Below the pieces are notes generated by a model. The model was not told where the DNA came from, ran no database searches, and saw only the letters and a program-made list of their open reading frames with translations. From Bdellovibrio sp. (lineage in GTDB: Bacteria; Bdellovibrionota; Bdellovibrionia; Bdellovibrionales; UBA1609), in NCBI GenBank assembly GCA_003694355.1, contig RFKI01000184.1, positions 1 through 16,636 on the forward strand: 16,636 bases of DNA, written 5' to 3'. The position numbers and the translations under genes are program-made. Positions 1-7,251 of this stretch are shown here, piece after piece. Each line of letters begins with the position of its first letter. The first letter of the stretch is position 1.

Positions 1-1
1 A

Positions 2-169
2 ATCAGAAAGCTCAAATTATCTGATTTCAAAAACTGCTTTTCATGCAACCTTCGCCCTTATTGTCAGAGAAGTTCTGGAGCCATTTATACAAATACAGGA
101 GACTATACAGGGTGTGATTCCTGGACCTACAAGCAGGCTCAATTACTTAAACAACTTAACTCAACTTAA
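2..169 (+). CDS. C-terminal end of a radical SAM/SPASM protein (5' truncated)
   Basis: The reading frame is open from the left edge of the window and stops with TAA at 167-169, leaving 55 residues. The visible part carries CFSCNLRPYC followed by a Gly-Ala and a TGD segment. This is the layout of a SPASM domain, the C-terminal region of many peptide-modifying radical SAM enzymes that binds auxiliary iron-sulfur clusters. Cysteines are seen at fragment residues 12, 15, 21 and 38. Related SPASM tails usually read CxRCPG after the third Cys; here it is CQRSSG, so one usual cluster ligand appears to be Ser. The radical SAM core with its CxxxCxxC motif would lie outside the window, so the enzyme class is inferred from the tail alone. 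The gene converges with a small peptide gene on the other strand, and the two overlap by 9 bases. Confidence 0.7.
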   Translation: MRKLKLSDFKNCFSCNLRPYCQRSSGAIYTNTGDYTGCDSWTYKQAQLLKQLNST

Positions 170-310
170 AAGCACCGTGCAAGGGGCAGAAGCCTTTCTT
201 CCACCAGTGGTACTCATCCCATTACACACTTTCCCCATTTCAGCATGAGTGATTTTTTCTGAACGAATTTCTGGTTTTTTATAAGGTTTTTTCTTGGTTT
301 TTTGTCCCAT
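161..310 (-). CDS. 49-residue candidate RiPP precursor peptide
   Basis: ATG at 310 to TGA at 161-163 encodes 49 residues. The first half is lysine-rich and holds KKPYKKPEIRSEKI. The second half has Cys29 and Cys44, a Ser/Thr/Gly-rich middle (GMSTTGG) and a hydrophobic end (TVLLS). The YxxPxI motif matches the leader motif bound by RiPP recognition (PqqD-like) domains in lasso peptide and related systems. A GGAAGG stretch lies just before the ATG. The gene starts inside the last 32 bases of the HPr-kinase-related gene and ends 9 bases inside the converging SPASM gene, so it sits between two likely modifying enzymes. The sequence shows the motif and the context; the role as a modified peptide is inference. 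It could instead be a small unmodified protein or a chance reading frame. Confidence 0.62.
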   Translation of the reverse strand: MGQKTKKKPYKKPEIRSEKITHAEMGKVCNGMSTTGGRKASAPCTVLLS

Positions 311-1253
311 TCACCTTCCCTGTGTATTTTAGTAGCCAAGGCCAAAAGTTTTCACCTTTAATATAACTCATTTCAGCTAAAAAAGAAGCCCCCTGTAACA
401 CTTTTTGCGCCAAACCCAAACATAAAGCCGCTTCCCTTTCTGAAAAAGAAATCATTTCTCTCAAAAAATCTGGATAAAGTTCCAGAGCAGTTCTTTTCTT
501 AAGAGAATTTTGACCCTTTTGTTTTAACCCAATTAAACCATAAAGAGGCGTTGCCCCCACTTGCCAAATGGTTTTATCCCTCGGAATATCTGGGTTACAA
601 GTAGGTGTGGCATAACAAACTGGGCACTCTCCTTGTAACTGAATAAACACTTGATCACTGGCCATCACAGAAAAACCCAGAGCAGAAGAAAATTTTGCTA
701 GAGTGGATTTTCCGACCCCTGAAGGACCAAAGAAAACCCACGAAACCCCATGCACTTTAACTGCAGCCGCATGGAACAAAAGAGCCTTTTGATGCAAAAG
801 CTCTTTTCTTAAAATAGCATTAATCAAATTATCTAAAATATCTGTACTCTCTTCCCCCAAGGAAGCACTTGTAACCAAATATCTTTGGGAGCTCTTTTTT
901 AAAGCCAAAAAATCTCTTTCCCAAATCAGCTCCCCCTCATCCAATATGATTTTTTCTTCAAAAGGATGAGTCACATTCCAAAACTCATGAGAAAAGTCCC
1001 GCAGAGCTTGAGGGCTCTGCATATGATAAATATCAACTGTTGAGCTTATAGGTTGTTCTGGAACAGAAAAAAGTTCATAATATTTTTTTAAAAATTGCAG
1101 CTCTGAAAGACGAAAGCTCTCTTCCACCAGAAAGAAACGAATTCGCGTTCCTAAAACAAAAAATTCGCAAGAAGGCTGGCTCTCCAAATCATCTTGTTGT
1201 CCCAAAGCTTTTAACTGGCTAAGCAAAACATCCTTCCATGCCTTTTCCCTCAT
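279..1253 (-). CDS. HPr kinase-related P-loop protein (HprK-rel type)
   Basis: This is a 324-residue protein with a P-loop GPSGVGKST at residues 176-184, preceded by FHAAAV at 160-165 and followed by an Asp in ASDQ (Asp200). That arrangement is typical of HPr kinase-related proteins found beside radical SAM/PqqD peptide-modification cassettes and some lasso peptide operons, where certain members phosphorylate the peptide. The first 140 residues are not recognisable to me. The ATG at 1253 was chosen because it overlaps the TGA of the upstream ABC gene (TGATG), a translational coupling arrangement. Two in-frame TTG codons at 1259 and 1256 lie closer to the GGAGG and cannot be excluded. The 3' end overlaps the small peptide gene. 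No HPr or PTS gene is visible, so a classical carbon-control role is unlikely. Peptide phosphorylation is the inferred role. Confidence 0.75.
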   Translation of the reverse strand: MREKAWKDVLLSQLKALGQQDDLESQPSCEFFVLGTRIRFFLVEESFRLSELQFLKKYYELFSVPEQPISSTVDIYHMQSPQALRDFSHEFWNVTHPFEEKIILDEGELIWERDFLALKKSSQRYLVTSASLGEESTDILDNLINAILRKELLHQKALLFHAAAVKVHGVSWVFFGPSGVGKSTLAKFSSALGFSVMASDQVFIQLQGECPVCYATPTCNPDIPRDKTIWQVGATPLYGLIGLKQKGQNSLKKRTALELYPDFLREMISFSEREAALCLGLAQKVLQGASFLAEMSYIKGENFWPWLLKYTGKVNGTKNQEKTL

Positions 1254-1906
1254 CAACAATAGGCCTCCAACTTTATCACTTTAGAAACCTTCTCCAAAGG
1301 CAGTTCAATATGAGAAGAAAAAATAACCCCTCTTTCTTCATGATTTTTCCAGTCCCATAAAAAAGCCTTAATCTTTTTCAAAGACTTTTGATCCAAAAAA
1401 GCAAAAGGCTCATCCAAGAGTAAAATAATAGGGTCAGGCAGCAAAGCTCTTAAAATAGAAAATCGCTTTTTAAAGCCAGAAGAAAGCTCTTGAAAAGGTA
1501 CTTGAAAATCATTTTTTTCAAGTCCTAAAGCCTCTCCCAAGGAAAAGGCTCGATATTGAATCATCTTCTGGTCCATATGAAAAAATTTTCCCCAAAATAA
1601 AAGATTCTGTTCTGCCGTAGCAAAAGAAAAGAAAGAAGACTCTGAACTTGGCACCCACCCTATAAATCTTCTCAAAGAAGGCTTATAGGGATGAAAGAGT
1701 TGACCCCGAACATAAACCTCTCCCAACTCAAAAGATAAGAGACCCGCAAGAATTTTTAACAAAGTTGTTTTCCCTCTTCCATTATCTCCCAAAACATAAA
1801 GAATCTCCTTAGGAAAAAGTTCAAAAGAAAGGTTTTTAAAAAGAACATGGTTTTTAGGACCATACTGCTTGCTTAGATTCTGACAACAAAGAAGACTTTC
1901 TGTCAC
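1253..1906 (-). CDS. ABC transporter ATP-binding protein
   Basis: This 217-residue protein is a single nucleotide-binding domain of the CcmA/ABC-2 export type. The Walker A motif GDNGRGKTT is at residues 40-48, the signature LSSGFKKR at 141-148, Walker B ILLLDEP at 161-167 and the switch His in FSSH at 199. The Q-loop Gln, normally in a segment like GYxPQ, is not present: the sequence there is GWVPSSES. It starts with GTG at 1906, overlapping the TGA of the LolB-like gene by four bases (GTGA), and its own stop overlaps the kinase start. No permease is encoded in the window. Given its place between a lipoprotein gene and a candidate peptide-modification kinase, export of the small peptide is a reasonable inference but is not shown. 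Confidence 0.9.
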   Translation of the reverse strand: MTESLLCCQNLSKQYGPKNHVLFKNLSFELFPKEILYVLGDNGRGKTTLLKILAGLLSFELGEVYVRGQLFHPYKPSLRRFIGWVPSSESSFFSFATAEQNLLFWGKFFHMDQKMIQYRAFSLGEALGLEKNDFQVPFQELSSGFKKRFSILRALLPDPIILLLDEPFAFLDQKSLKKIKAFLWDWKNHEERGVIFSSHIELPLEKVSKVIKLEAYC

Positions 1907-2643
1907 CCCTTATGCCTTTTAAAGAAATCAGAAAAGAAACTCAAATAATGAACTTCAAACCCTTTAGGAATTTTGAGTTGAAACGCTTTTTCTGGCTGGT
2001 CAATATAAGAATGAAATGTGGTAAAATTAATCTGTATTTCAGCTAAGGGATGAGAAATATAAACAAATTTTCTTTTCATATAGCGATTTTTCCAAACAAC
2101 CTGGATCTTTCCCTTTTTACACCTTTCCAGGTAACCCTTTTTATCCCACTGGCATTTCCATCCTTTTTCTGCAAAAGGCTTGTCAAACAAGATATTGTAA
2201 ATCCAATAAGGATGAATCTTTAAAGGAAAAATGGGTGAAAAAACGCGACGACTGACCTTCCCTACATAATAGACCCGTTTTTTAACTAAATAATACTTCG
2301 CCTTCTGACCTTCAAAAAGGAAGCTGGCCAGATGCCCACCCAAAGGAGTGATAAAATCTATTCTCAACTTTTCAGGGTATACTGCTTGAAAGGTAGCATT
2401 TAAAATAAAAGACCTTTTGTGTTTTTTATCCTTTACCAGGATCTTGGCATTCCATTGTCCTTTTTTTTCGCGATCAAAATGAACGGGTGAAAGCTGACAA
2501 GATGTTAAAATTAAAGCTCCAATAATCAAACTAAGGGGACAAAGAAGCTGGTTTTCTTTTTCTCTCTGGTTTTTGATTAAGGAGAGCTTCCACTTTGGAA
2601 AGCTTTTTATAAATGGAATCCAACTTCTTACGATCCTTTTCAA
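1903..2643 (-). CDS. LolB-like outer-membrane lipoprotein
   Basis: The protein has a hydrophobic stretch ending in a lipobox (LILTSC, Cys49 from the longest start), then about 195 residues with alternating strands (GQWNAKILVK, LRIDFITPLGGHLASFLF). These resemble the LolA/LolB fold, whose members receive lipoproteins at the outer membrane. The neighbour supports this: a TPR protein directly upstream of lolB is a known arrangement in Pseudomonas (PA4667 and LolB). The start is uncertain. The longest frame begins at TTG 2643, 113 bases inside the TPR gene, preceded by AAAGGCGGTG; no ATG or GTG lies between it and the lipobox. The TTG would give an unusually long 34-residue segment before the hydrophobic core. 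It ends overlapping the ABC gene. LolB is the best guess; a DUF4292-like protein is the alternative. Confidence 0.6.
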   Translation of the reverse strand: MKRIVRSWIPFIKSFPKWKLSLIKNQREKENQLLCPLSLIIGALILTSCQLSPVHFDREKKGQWNAKILVKDKKHKRSFILNATFQAVYPEKLRIDFITPLGGHLASFLFEGQKAKYYLVKKRVYYVGKVSRRVFSPIFPLKIHPYWIYNILFDKPFAEKGWKCQWDKKGYLERCKKGKIQVVWKNRYMKRKFVYISHPLAEIQINFTTFHSYIDQPEKAFQLKIPKGFEVHYLSFFSDFFKRHKG

Positions 2644-4375
2644 TGGACACCGCCTTTAAATACATCTGCTTGGCTTTTGTAAATAGCTCGTACCTATAAT
2701 AAGCATCTCCTAAGTGTTCGGCAACCACGCTTTCATCCGTCTTGCTTTGATATGCTGCTTCTAAATATTTAATGGCCTCTCTTGTTTTCCCCTGCTTAAA
2801 AAACACCCAGCCCACCGTATCTAAAATATACCCATCTTCCGGGCTTAAACGCAGAGCTTTTAAGGCCAATTCCTCTGCCTCATCCAGGTTCTCACCGATT
2901 TCAGCATAAGTATAGGCTAAGTAATTCAGTGCTTGAACATGATCAGGATCAATATCCAAAACTTTTCTCATCTCTTGAATAGTGGCTTTCTTATCCCCTA
3001 CGTGATTGTAAATCGATCCCAGGAAAAATCGTAGCTGCGTGTTGGAAGGAAACTTTTCTAAAGCTTGCCGTAGCATTTTTATGGCCGTCTTATAGTCTTT
3101 TTTCTCATCCAGAAAGGAGGCATAGAGTGCATAAAACTGTGGATTCTGACTATTTGCTGCAATCCCTGCACGAATGGTTTCAATAGCCGCATCCAGATCT
3201 CCTTTCCTCTTTTGTAAAAAGGCCGCATGAAGAACGGCATCTGAAAAATAACTACTGAGAGGAGAAATTCTTTGAAAATGAAAAATGGCTTTGTCAATAT
3301 CTCCCACCTCTTCATAAACAGCTCCCAAGTAAAAGCGCACTTTGTCCAGAGTGGGGTCTTCTGACAAAATCTCTTCCAGGCGAGGAATAGCTTCCTTGTA
3401 TCTTTTCTTCTCAATAAGAATCAAAGCAATTTGTACTTTAATATTTAATGTGGAACTTGAAAGGCTATCCAGAATCTCCAATTGTTTAAGAGCCTTGTCA
3501 TATTCCTGCCTTTCTAAATAAACCTGACTCAGATACATGGACGTTTCCAGAGAAGGACCGAATTTCCTTTGAAAATCCTCTACAAGATGCACACTTTTAG
3601 GCTGATTCCCTTGCTTTTCATAAAGCCGAGCCAAAGCCATCACCAGATTGACGCTTCCTGGCTTCAAGGACAAACCCTTCATATAGGCCTTTTCAGCTTT
3701 TTTTAAGTTCTTCATCCCTCCCTGTTTGGAATATAAAGAACCTAAATAATAGTAGCTCAGGTAAGCTTTCTCATAATTGGGGTTTTCACTTAATGCCTTA
3801 AAATATTTTTCGGCTTCATCATATTTTTGGCGCTCAATAAATAAACCGCCCATTAAAATATTTGCCTGAACATGCTGAGGCTGAAGCTCCAAAGCCTTAC
3901 GATACTGCTCTTCAGCTTGTCCATACATTTTCAAGGCCTGATAGAGTTGCCCTAATAGTAAATAAGCTTCTACATATTCCGGATCATTTTGAAGAGCTAA
4001 TTCACACTGTTCTATACCCTCACTTAAAAGTCCCTTTTTCACATACTCTTCAGCCAAACGTTTCCTCACAACTGCTGAGTTGGGGTCATAAACCAAAGTC
4101 AATTTAAACTGTTCAATGGCCTCATCAATACGACCATCTAAACTCAGAGCCTCTCCCATAGCAAAATGCGTATCTGCCTGCGTTCGCAAATAAAGAGGAT
4201 CAACCTCTTCTTTTTGAGAGAGAGAAACTTTTTCTTTGGCTACGGAGGACCGTGAAAGTTTTACCTGAGGCCAATGAGCACACCCTGTAAGAAAAGGAAT
4301 CCCTAAAAAAAGCTGAAAAAAAATCGCTTGCCAAGAGAACAAAAACATCTCCTTTCTTACCTGTTCTCTCGGCAT
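2531..4375 (-). CDS. TPR-repeat lipoprotein
   Basis: This 614-residue protein has a lipoprotein signal ending in FLTGC (Cys32), then about 15 tandem tetratricopeptide repeats spanning roughly residues 65-590, and a basic tail (KPERKRKPASLSP). Near the C-terminus it carries the pattern ALNYLAYTYAE, then ILDTVGWVFFKQG. That pattern is typical of proteobacterial TPR proteins encoded next to lolB. TPR arrays are protein-binding scaffolds, so a periplasm-facing role at the membrane is likely, but the partner is unknown. ATG 4375 lacks a strong ribosome site. An ATG at codon 10 and a TTG at codon 12, the latter six bases after GGAG, are alternatives that keep the signal peptide. The 3' end overlaps the presumed start of the LolB-like gene, suggesting coupled translation. 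Confidence 0.85.
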   Translation of the reverse strand: MPREQVRKEMFLFSWQAIFFQLFLGIPFLTGCAHWPQVKLSRSSVAKEKVSLSQKEEVDPLYLRTQADTHFAMGEALSLDGRIDEAIEQFKLTLVYDPNSAVVRKRLAEEYVKKGLLSEGIEQCELALQNDPEYVEAYLLLGQLYQALKMYGQAEEQYRKALELQPQHVQANILMGGLFIERQKYDEAEKYFKALSENPNYEKAYLSYYYLGSLYSKQGGMKNLKKAEKAYMKGLSLKPGSVNLVMALARLYEKQGNQPKSVHLVEDFQRKFGPSLETSMYLSQVYLERQEYDKALKQLEILDSLSSSTLNIKVQIALILIEKKRYKEAIPRLEEILSEDPTLDKVRFYLGAVYEEVGDIDKAIFHFQRISPLSSYFSDAVLHAAFLQKRKGDLDAAIETIRAGIAANSQNPQFYALYASFLDEKKDYKTAIKMLRQALEKFPSNTQLRFFLGSIYNHVGDKKATIQEMRKVLDIDPDHVQALNYLAYTYAEIGENLDEAEELALKALRLSPEDGYILDTVGWVFFKQGKTREAIKYLEAAYQSKTDESVVAEHLGDAYYRYELFTKAKQMYLKAVSIEKDRKKLDSIYKKLSKVEALLNQKPERKRKPASLSP

Positions 4376-4390
4376 TTTTCTTTAAGAGCT

Positions 4391-4582
4391 TTAAAAGATA
4401 TTTATCAGTAATTTCAATATGTTAAAGTCACCCGGGTCCAGACGAAAGGTGAGTTTAACCTTTCCTCCCCACAGGCCCTTAACTATGAAGCCTTCTCCCA
4501 GTGTCTCTAAATAGCGCATGGTGTCTATTTTAATGAAATCATTTAAAAAAGTGTCTTCCAGGGACTTGACAGCCCGTGACAC
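4391..4582 (-). CDS. Possible small gene, 63 residues, unknown
   Basis: The frame runs from GTG 4582 to TAA at 4391-4393, ending 15 bases before the TPR gene start on the same strand. The translation looks protein-like, with FLNDFIKIDTMRYLETLGEG, then VKLTFRLDPGDFNILKLL. It recalls short deltaproteobacterial proteins such as the DUF4911 group, but I cannot confirm membership. A TGA lies directly before the GTG, and no clear ribosome site is seen; ATG at codon 22 is another start. It could be a real first gene of the following operon, the remnant of a longer gene, or a chance frame in the leader. Confidence 0.35.
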   Translation of the reverse strand: MSRAVKSLEDTFLNDFIKIDTMRYLETLGEGFIVKGLWGGKVKLTFRLDPGDFNILKLLINIF

Positions 4583-4653
4583 TCACAGCTATGTTCGCAG
4601 CAAATGATGCGTCTGCCGTTGACCGTAATCTTTAGCGGACAAGTCATTAAAGC

Positions 4654-4692
4654 TATTGCGCTTTAGGTTATTGCGCCGCAGATTTTAAATCT
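4654..4692 (+). promoter_or_regulatory. Repeats upstream of phaR, possible operator
   Basis: Two copies of TATTGCGC lie at 4654-4661 and 4669-4676, 15 bases start to start. They are followed by the perfect inverted repeat AGATTT-T-AAATCT at 4680-4692. All lie between the divergent reading frames and upstream of the phaR ribosome site. PhaR-type regulators are known to repress their own genes by binding TGC-containing sequences, so autoregulation is an inference. No convincing -35/-10 pair was found here. Confidence 0.35.
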
Positions 4693-4744
4693 GAAGGCAC
4701 AAACGAAACTGAGCAACAATCAACTTCCAGAGGGAGGCAGAGTG

Positions 4745-5299
4745 GTGAACCAAGAAACAGGAACAAAAAGAATAAAAGTAATAAAAAGATATCAAAACCG
4801 TAAACTCTATGACACTCAGCAAAGCTGCTACGTAACTCTTGATGACATTGCAAAAATGATCCGATCCAGTGAAGAAGTGATGGTCATTGACAATAAAACC
4901 AAAAATGACATTACAGCAGCCACTTTGACTCAAATTATTTTTGAGTCTGAAAAAAAAGCGGCTCAATATGCTCCCTTATTCACCCTAAGGGAAATCATCC
5001 AAAATGGAAATGGCAGCATCTCCAGTTTCTTAGCAAAGCTGGGTGTTTTTCCTAAAGACTATGCAGAAAAACAAGCTCAAGCTCAAAAAGAAGCGGCTGT
5101 TAAACAAGCCTTGGAACAGCAACAGCCTAAACCTTCCTTTGATGACCTGAAACAAACTTTGGAAGAACGGGTGGCCACCGCTGCCACAGCAGCAACACAA
5201 CAACAGACTTCTTCTGTTTCCAGTCCCTTTGGGACTCAAAATGGAGGAGAGGTCACTCCTGATCTTCCTAACTCCAACAAAAGTTTAAATAACAATTAA
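4745..5299 (+). CDS. phaR: PhaR-type polyhydroxyalkanoate synthesis regulator
   Basis: The protein has 184 residues. Residues about 8-68 match the PHB/PHA accumulation regulator DNA-binding domain: IKRYQNRKLYDT, then YVTLDDIAKMI, VMVIDNKT and LTQIIFESE. A LREIIQNG segment follows, as in other PhaR proteins. The last 80 residues are Gln/Ala/Ser-rich and probably disordered. In PHA-producing bacteria PhaR represses phasin genes and its own gene and is released by PHA granules. No phaC, phasin or other PHA gene is in the window, so the link to PHA rests on the family alone. Two GTG codons are possible starts, at 4742 and 4745. The AGGGAGG at 4731-4737 is seven bases before 4745, which I prefer. 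The gene stands alone on the plus strand and ends at a strong terminator. Confidence 0.88.
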   Translation: MNQETGTKRIKVIKRYQNRKLYDTQQSCYVTLDDIAKMIRSSEEVMVIDNKTKNDITAATLTQIIFESEKKAAQYAPLFTLREIIQNGNGSISSFLAKLGVFPKDYAEKQAQAQKEAAVKQALEQQQPKPSFDDLKQTLEERVATAATAATQQQTSSVSSPFGTQNGGEVTPDLPNSNKSLNNN

Positions 5300-5335
5300 A
5301 AAAATAGGTAAAATAGACTATTTATTGCACTTCTA

Positions 5336-5364
5336 AAAAAGCCAGCTTCAAGCTGGCTTTTTTT
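5336..5364 (+). terminator. Bidirectional intrinsic terminator
   Basis: The hairpin GCCAGC-TTCAA-GCTGGC (5341-5357) is flanked by an A-run on the left and a T-run on the right. It can therefore terminate phaR from the left and the converging COG3014-type gene, which stops at 5366, from the right. Confidence 0.9.
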
Positions 5365-5365
5365 A

Positions 5366-6589
5366 TTATCTAAATGAACGCCACATCACAAAAGTTTTAT
5401 GCTGGGGTCGAATTATCACCGACGGCATAATGGCCTGTTCCCCTGTTGGAAAACCTTGATCATTTAAACCCTCAAACTGAACCGAATAAGTACCAGCCTT
5501 TAAACGTAGCTTTGCAAGCTGAAATGTGCGAGGTAAAGTGGACCATTGACGTAAATCTGCGCGATCTGAAAGCTGCATGGTTATAAAAAGCAGATCTCCT
5601 AGCGCTTCATTTTTCTTCCTCACTTCTTTAGCAACCGCATGCTTCGCCACTTGCCCAGCTAATCTTTTGGCAACCAGCTTTAAAATAGCATCATTGAGTG
5701 TTTTTATAGCCACCTTCTCTACACTATAAAAAACTCTCGTGGTCTCTGGTTGAATATCCGAGTTTTGCACCAGCACGCGAGCTCTTTTTGTCTGACTTAA
5801 AACAGGATATAAAAAAGGATACCGAGGAGCTCTTGGATAAGGATATTTGCGAGGCGCCCAACCTTGCTGAAAAATAACAATCAGCTCCCCTTCATCTTTA
5901 GATAATTTCTTTTCTGAATGTCCAAAAGTTTTTCGCCAATGTCTATAGTCCTCCCACCGCTGAGCTTTTCGAGCCGCTCTTAACAAATCCTCTTCAATAT
6001 AGGAGTTTCTTAAACCCAACTTGTAAGCTTTTTTAAAGTCAATATAAGCGTCATCCCAATGACGATTTTCTTCCCACACCAATGCACTTAAATAAATGGC
6101 AAAGGGATTTTGTTCATATTGCTTTTTCTGTTCTGTTTTATAATATTCCAACTTTTCATTAATACGCCTAATTTCCACAAGAGCTTCTTCCAATTCTCCT
6201 GTCATCAAATAATTCAGTGCCAACATCACATTAATGAGTAGCTTCTCGTAGTCCTCTCCTTTGTATTGCACCATCTCTTCAGCAAATAACAAAGAAGTTC
6301 CTATTTTCGATACACTGTAATAATCTTTTATGTCGGCCAATTGATCTGCCATCAGAAACATCTTAGTGCTTTCTTTATAGTTTTTTGCCACCTGTAAGGC
6401 CGTGGCATAATCGAAAAGGTAAACCAACTGATCCTTACCTTCTTTCAAAGCTTCTTTTTTTAACAGATGAGCTGCTTTATCAGGATAACCAGAAGAGAGC
6501 AGTTGACGAGCCTGCCGCACTTTCCCTTGATAAGTTGCACAAGCGGTCAAGCTTAGGCTTAAAAGCCATCCAATGAAAGAGCTTTTCAT
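5366..6589 (-). CDS. COG3014-type lipoprotein with TPR-like N-terminus
   Basis: This is a 407-residue protein with a lipobox LTAC (Cys17) and helical repeats in the first half (for example YKESTKMFLMADQLAD and NPFAIYLSALVWEENRHWDD). A C-terminal half follows, starting at GELIVIFQQGWAPRK and including LPRTFQLAKLRLKAGTYSVQ. This two-part layout matches the uncharacterised COG3014 family. Members are commonly found next to lpoB (COG3417), and here the LpoB-like gene ends only six bases before this ATG, so the two are almost certainly co-transcribed. The ATG at 6589 has a weak AAGG just before it. The molecular function is unknown; an envelope or cell-wall role is inferred from the partner. Confidence 0.78.
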   Translation of the reverse strand: MKSSFIGWLLSLSLTACATYQGKVRQARQLLSSGYPDKAAHLLKKEALKEGKDQLVYLFDYATALQVAKNYKESTKMFLMADQLADIKDYYSVSKIGTSLLFAEEMVQYKGEDYEKLLINVMLALNYLMTGELEEALVEIRRINEKLEYYKTEQKKQYEQNPFAIYLSALVWEENRHWDDAYIDFKKAYKLGLRNSYIEEDLLRAARKAQRWEDYRHWRKTFGHSEKKLSKDEGELIVIFQQGWAPRKYPYPRAPRYPFLYPVLSQTKRARVLVQNSDIQPETTRVFYSVEKVAIKTLNDAILKLVAKRLAGQVAKHAVAKEVRKKNEALGDLLFITMQLSDRADLRQWSTLPRTFQLAKLRLKAGTYSVQFEGLNDQGFPTGEQAIMPSVIIRPQHKTFVMWRSFR

Positions 6590-6595
6590 AAAGCC

Positions 6596-7183
6596 TTATA
6601 AACCAATAAGGGGTTTCTTATAGCGTTTTCTGATCTGTTTGTAATCTGACCAAACAATGATATTTGTTTTAAGATTCGTAAGATTTAAGGTCAGTTTGTA
6701 ATACACCGTTTTTTCTCGTCCAGCTTGTTGAACAATAGTATCTAAACGGCCATTAATAATATAATCAGCTCCAACTTGACCACCTTTATCCTTCTTAGTT
6801 TCCCTGGAAACCATCCCTGAGTTTTGATACTCATATTCTTTCGCCACATCTTCTCGCGCAAGACGATCTACAAAAGCCACCTTTCCTCCTCTCATCAACT
6901 CCACTCGAATCATATCCATAATGCTTTGGGTATTAATATGCTCCCCCGTATTATTTTGAAGACGAGTGACCATAACAACAGGGGGCCGTTTGGCATTGGC
7001 GATGGCATAGTGGCTGGTGGCACTTTTAACCAAATAAGCAACTGCTTTTTGCATATCTGTCTCGGACCACTTGTCGTTGAGCAAGTTGGTCTTATTGACG
7101 TCATCATATTCACCTCGAACAAAGGCCTTAGGTCCACAAGATGCTAAAAATAAAAAACAAAAAAAGAAAAGTCGTCCCAACAT
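6596..7183 (-). CDS. lpoB: LpoB-like penicillin-binding protein activator lipoprotein
   Basis: The protein has 195 residues with a lipobox LASC (Cys16) and the LpoB/COG3417 core: KRPPVVMVTRLQNNTGEHI, then IMDMIRVELMRGGKVAFVD, GADYIINGRLDT, and a final beta segment ending in WSDYKQIRKRYKK. In Enterobacteria LpoB is an outer-membrane lipoprotein that reaches through the periplasm to activate the peptidoglycan synthase PBP1b. The linker between the lipidated Cys and the folded domain looks short here. GGGAGG sits seven bases before the ATG, which fixes the start. It is followed at six bases by the COG3014-type gene. A promoter-like pair lies just upstream. Whether its partner is a PBP1b homologue cannot be judged from this window. 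Confidence 0.85.
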   Translation of the reverse strand: MLGRLFFFCFLFLASCGPKAFVRGEYDDVNKTNLLNDKWSETDMQKAVAYLVKSATSHYAIANAKRPPVVMVTRLQNNTGEHINTQSIMDMIRVELMRGGKVAFVDRLAREDVAKEYEYQNSGMVSRETKKDKGGQVGADYIINGRLDTIVQQAGREKTVYYKLTLNLTNLKTNIIVWSDYKQIRKRYKKPLIGL

Positions 7184-7217
7184 GATATAACCTCCCTAAA
7201 AATCACATTTAAAGCCT

Positions 7218-7246
7218 ATCTTAACAAAATGTTTTCTTGGGTCCAA
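7218..7246 (-). promoter_or_regulatory. Predicted promoter for the lpoB-COG3014 pair
   Basis: On the minus strand TTGGAC (7241-7246) and TAAGAT (7218-7223) are separated by 17 bases. They end about 35 bases before the lpoB-like start. The match to the sigma-70 consensus is moderate. Confidence 0.4.
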
Positions 7247-7251
7247 TAAAA

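Noticed and set aside
4619..4650. phaR promoter starting at TTGACC
   Set aside because: No acceptable -10 element at 16-18 bases; the nearest candidate is about 20 bases away.
4685..4966. Minus-strand frame opposite phaR
   Set aside because: Shadow of the phaR coding sequence; no motif and a Phe/Cys-rich composition.
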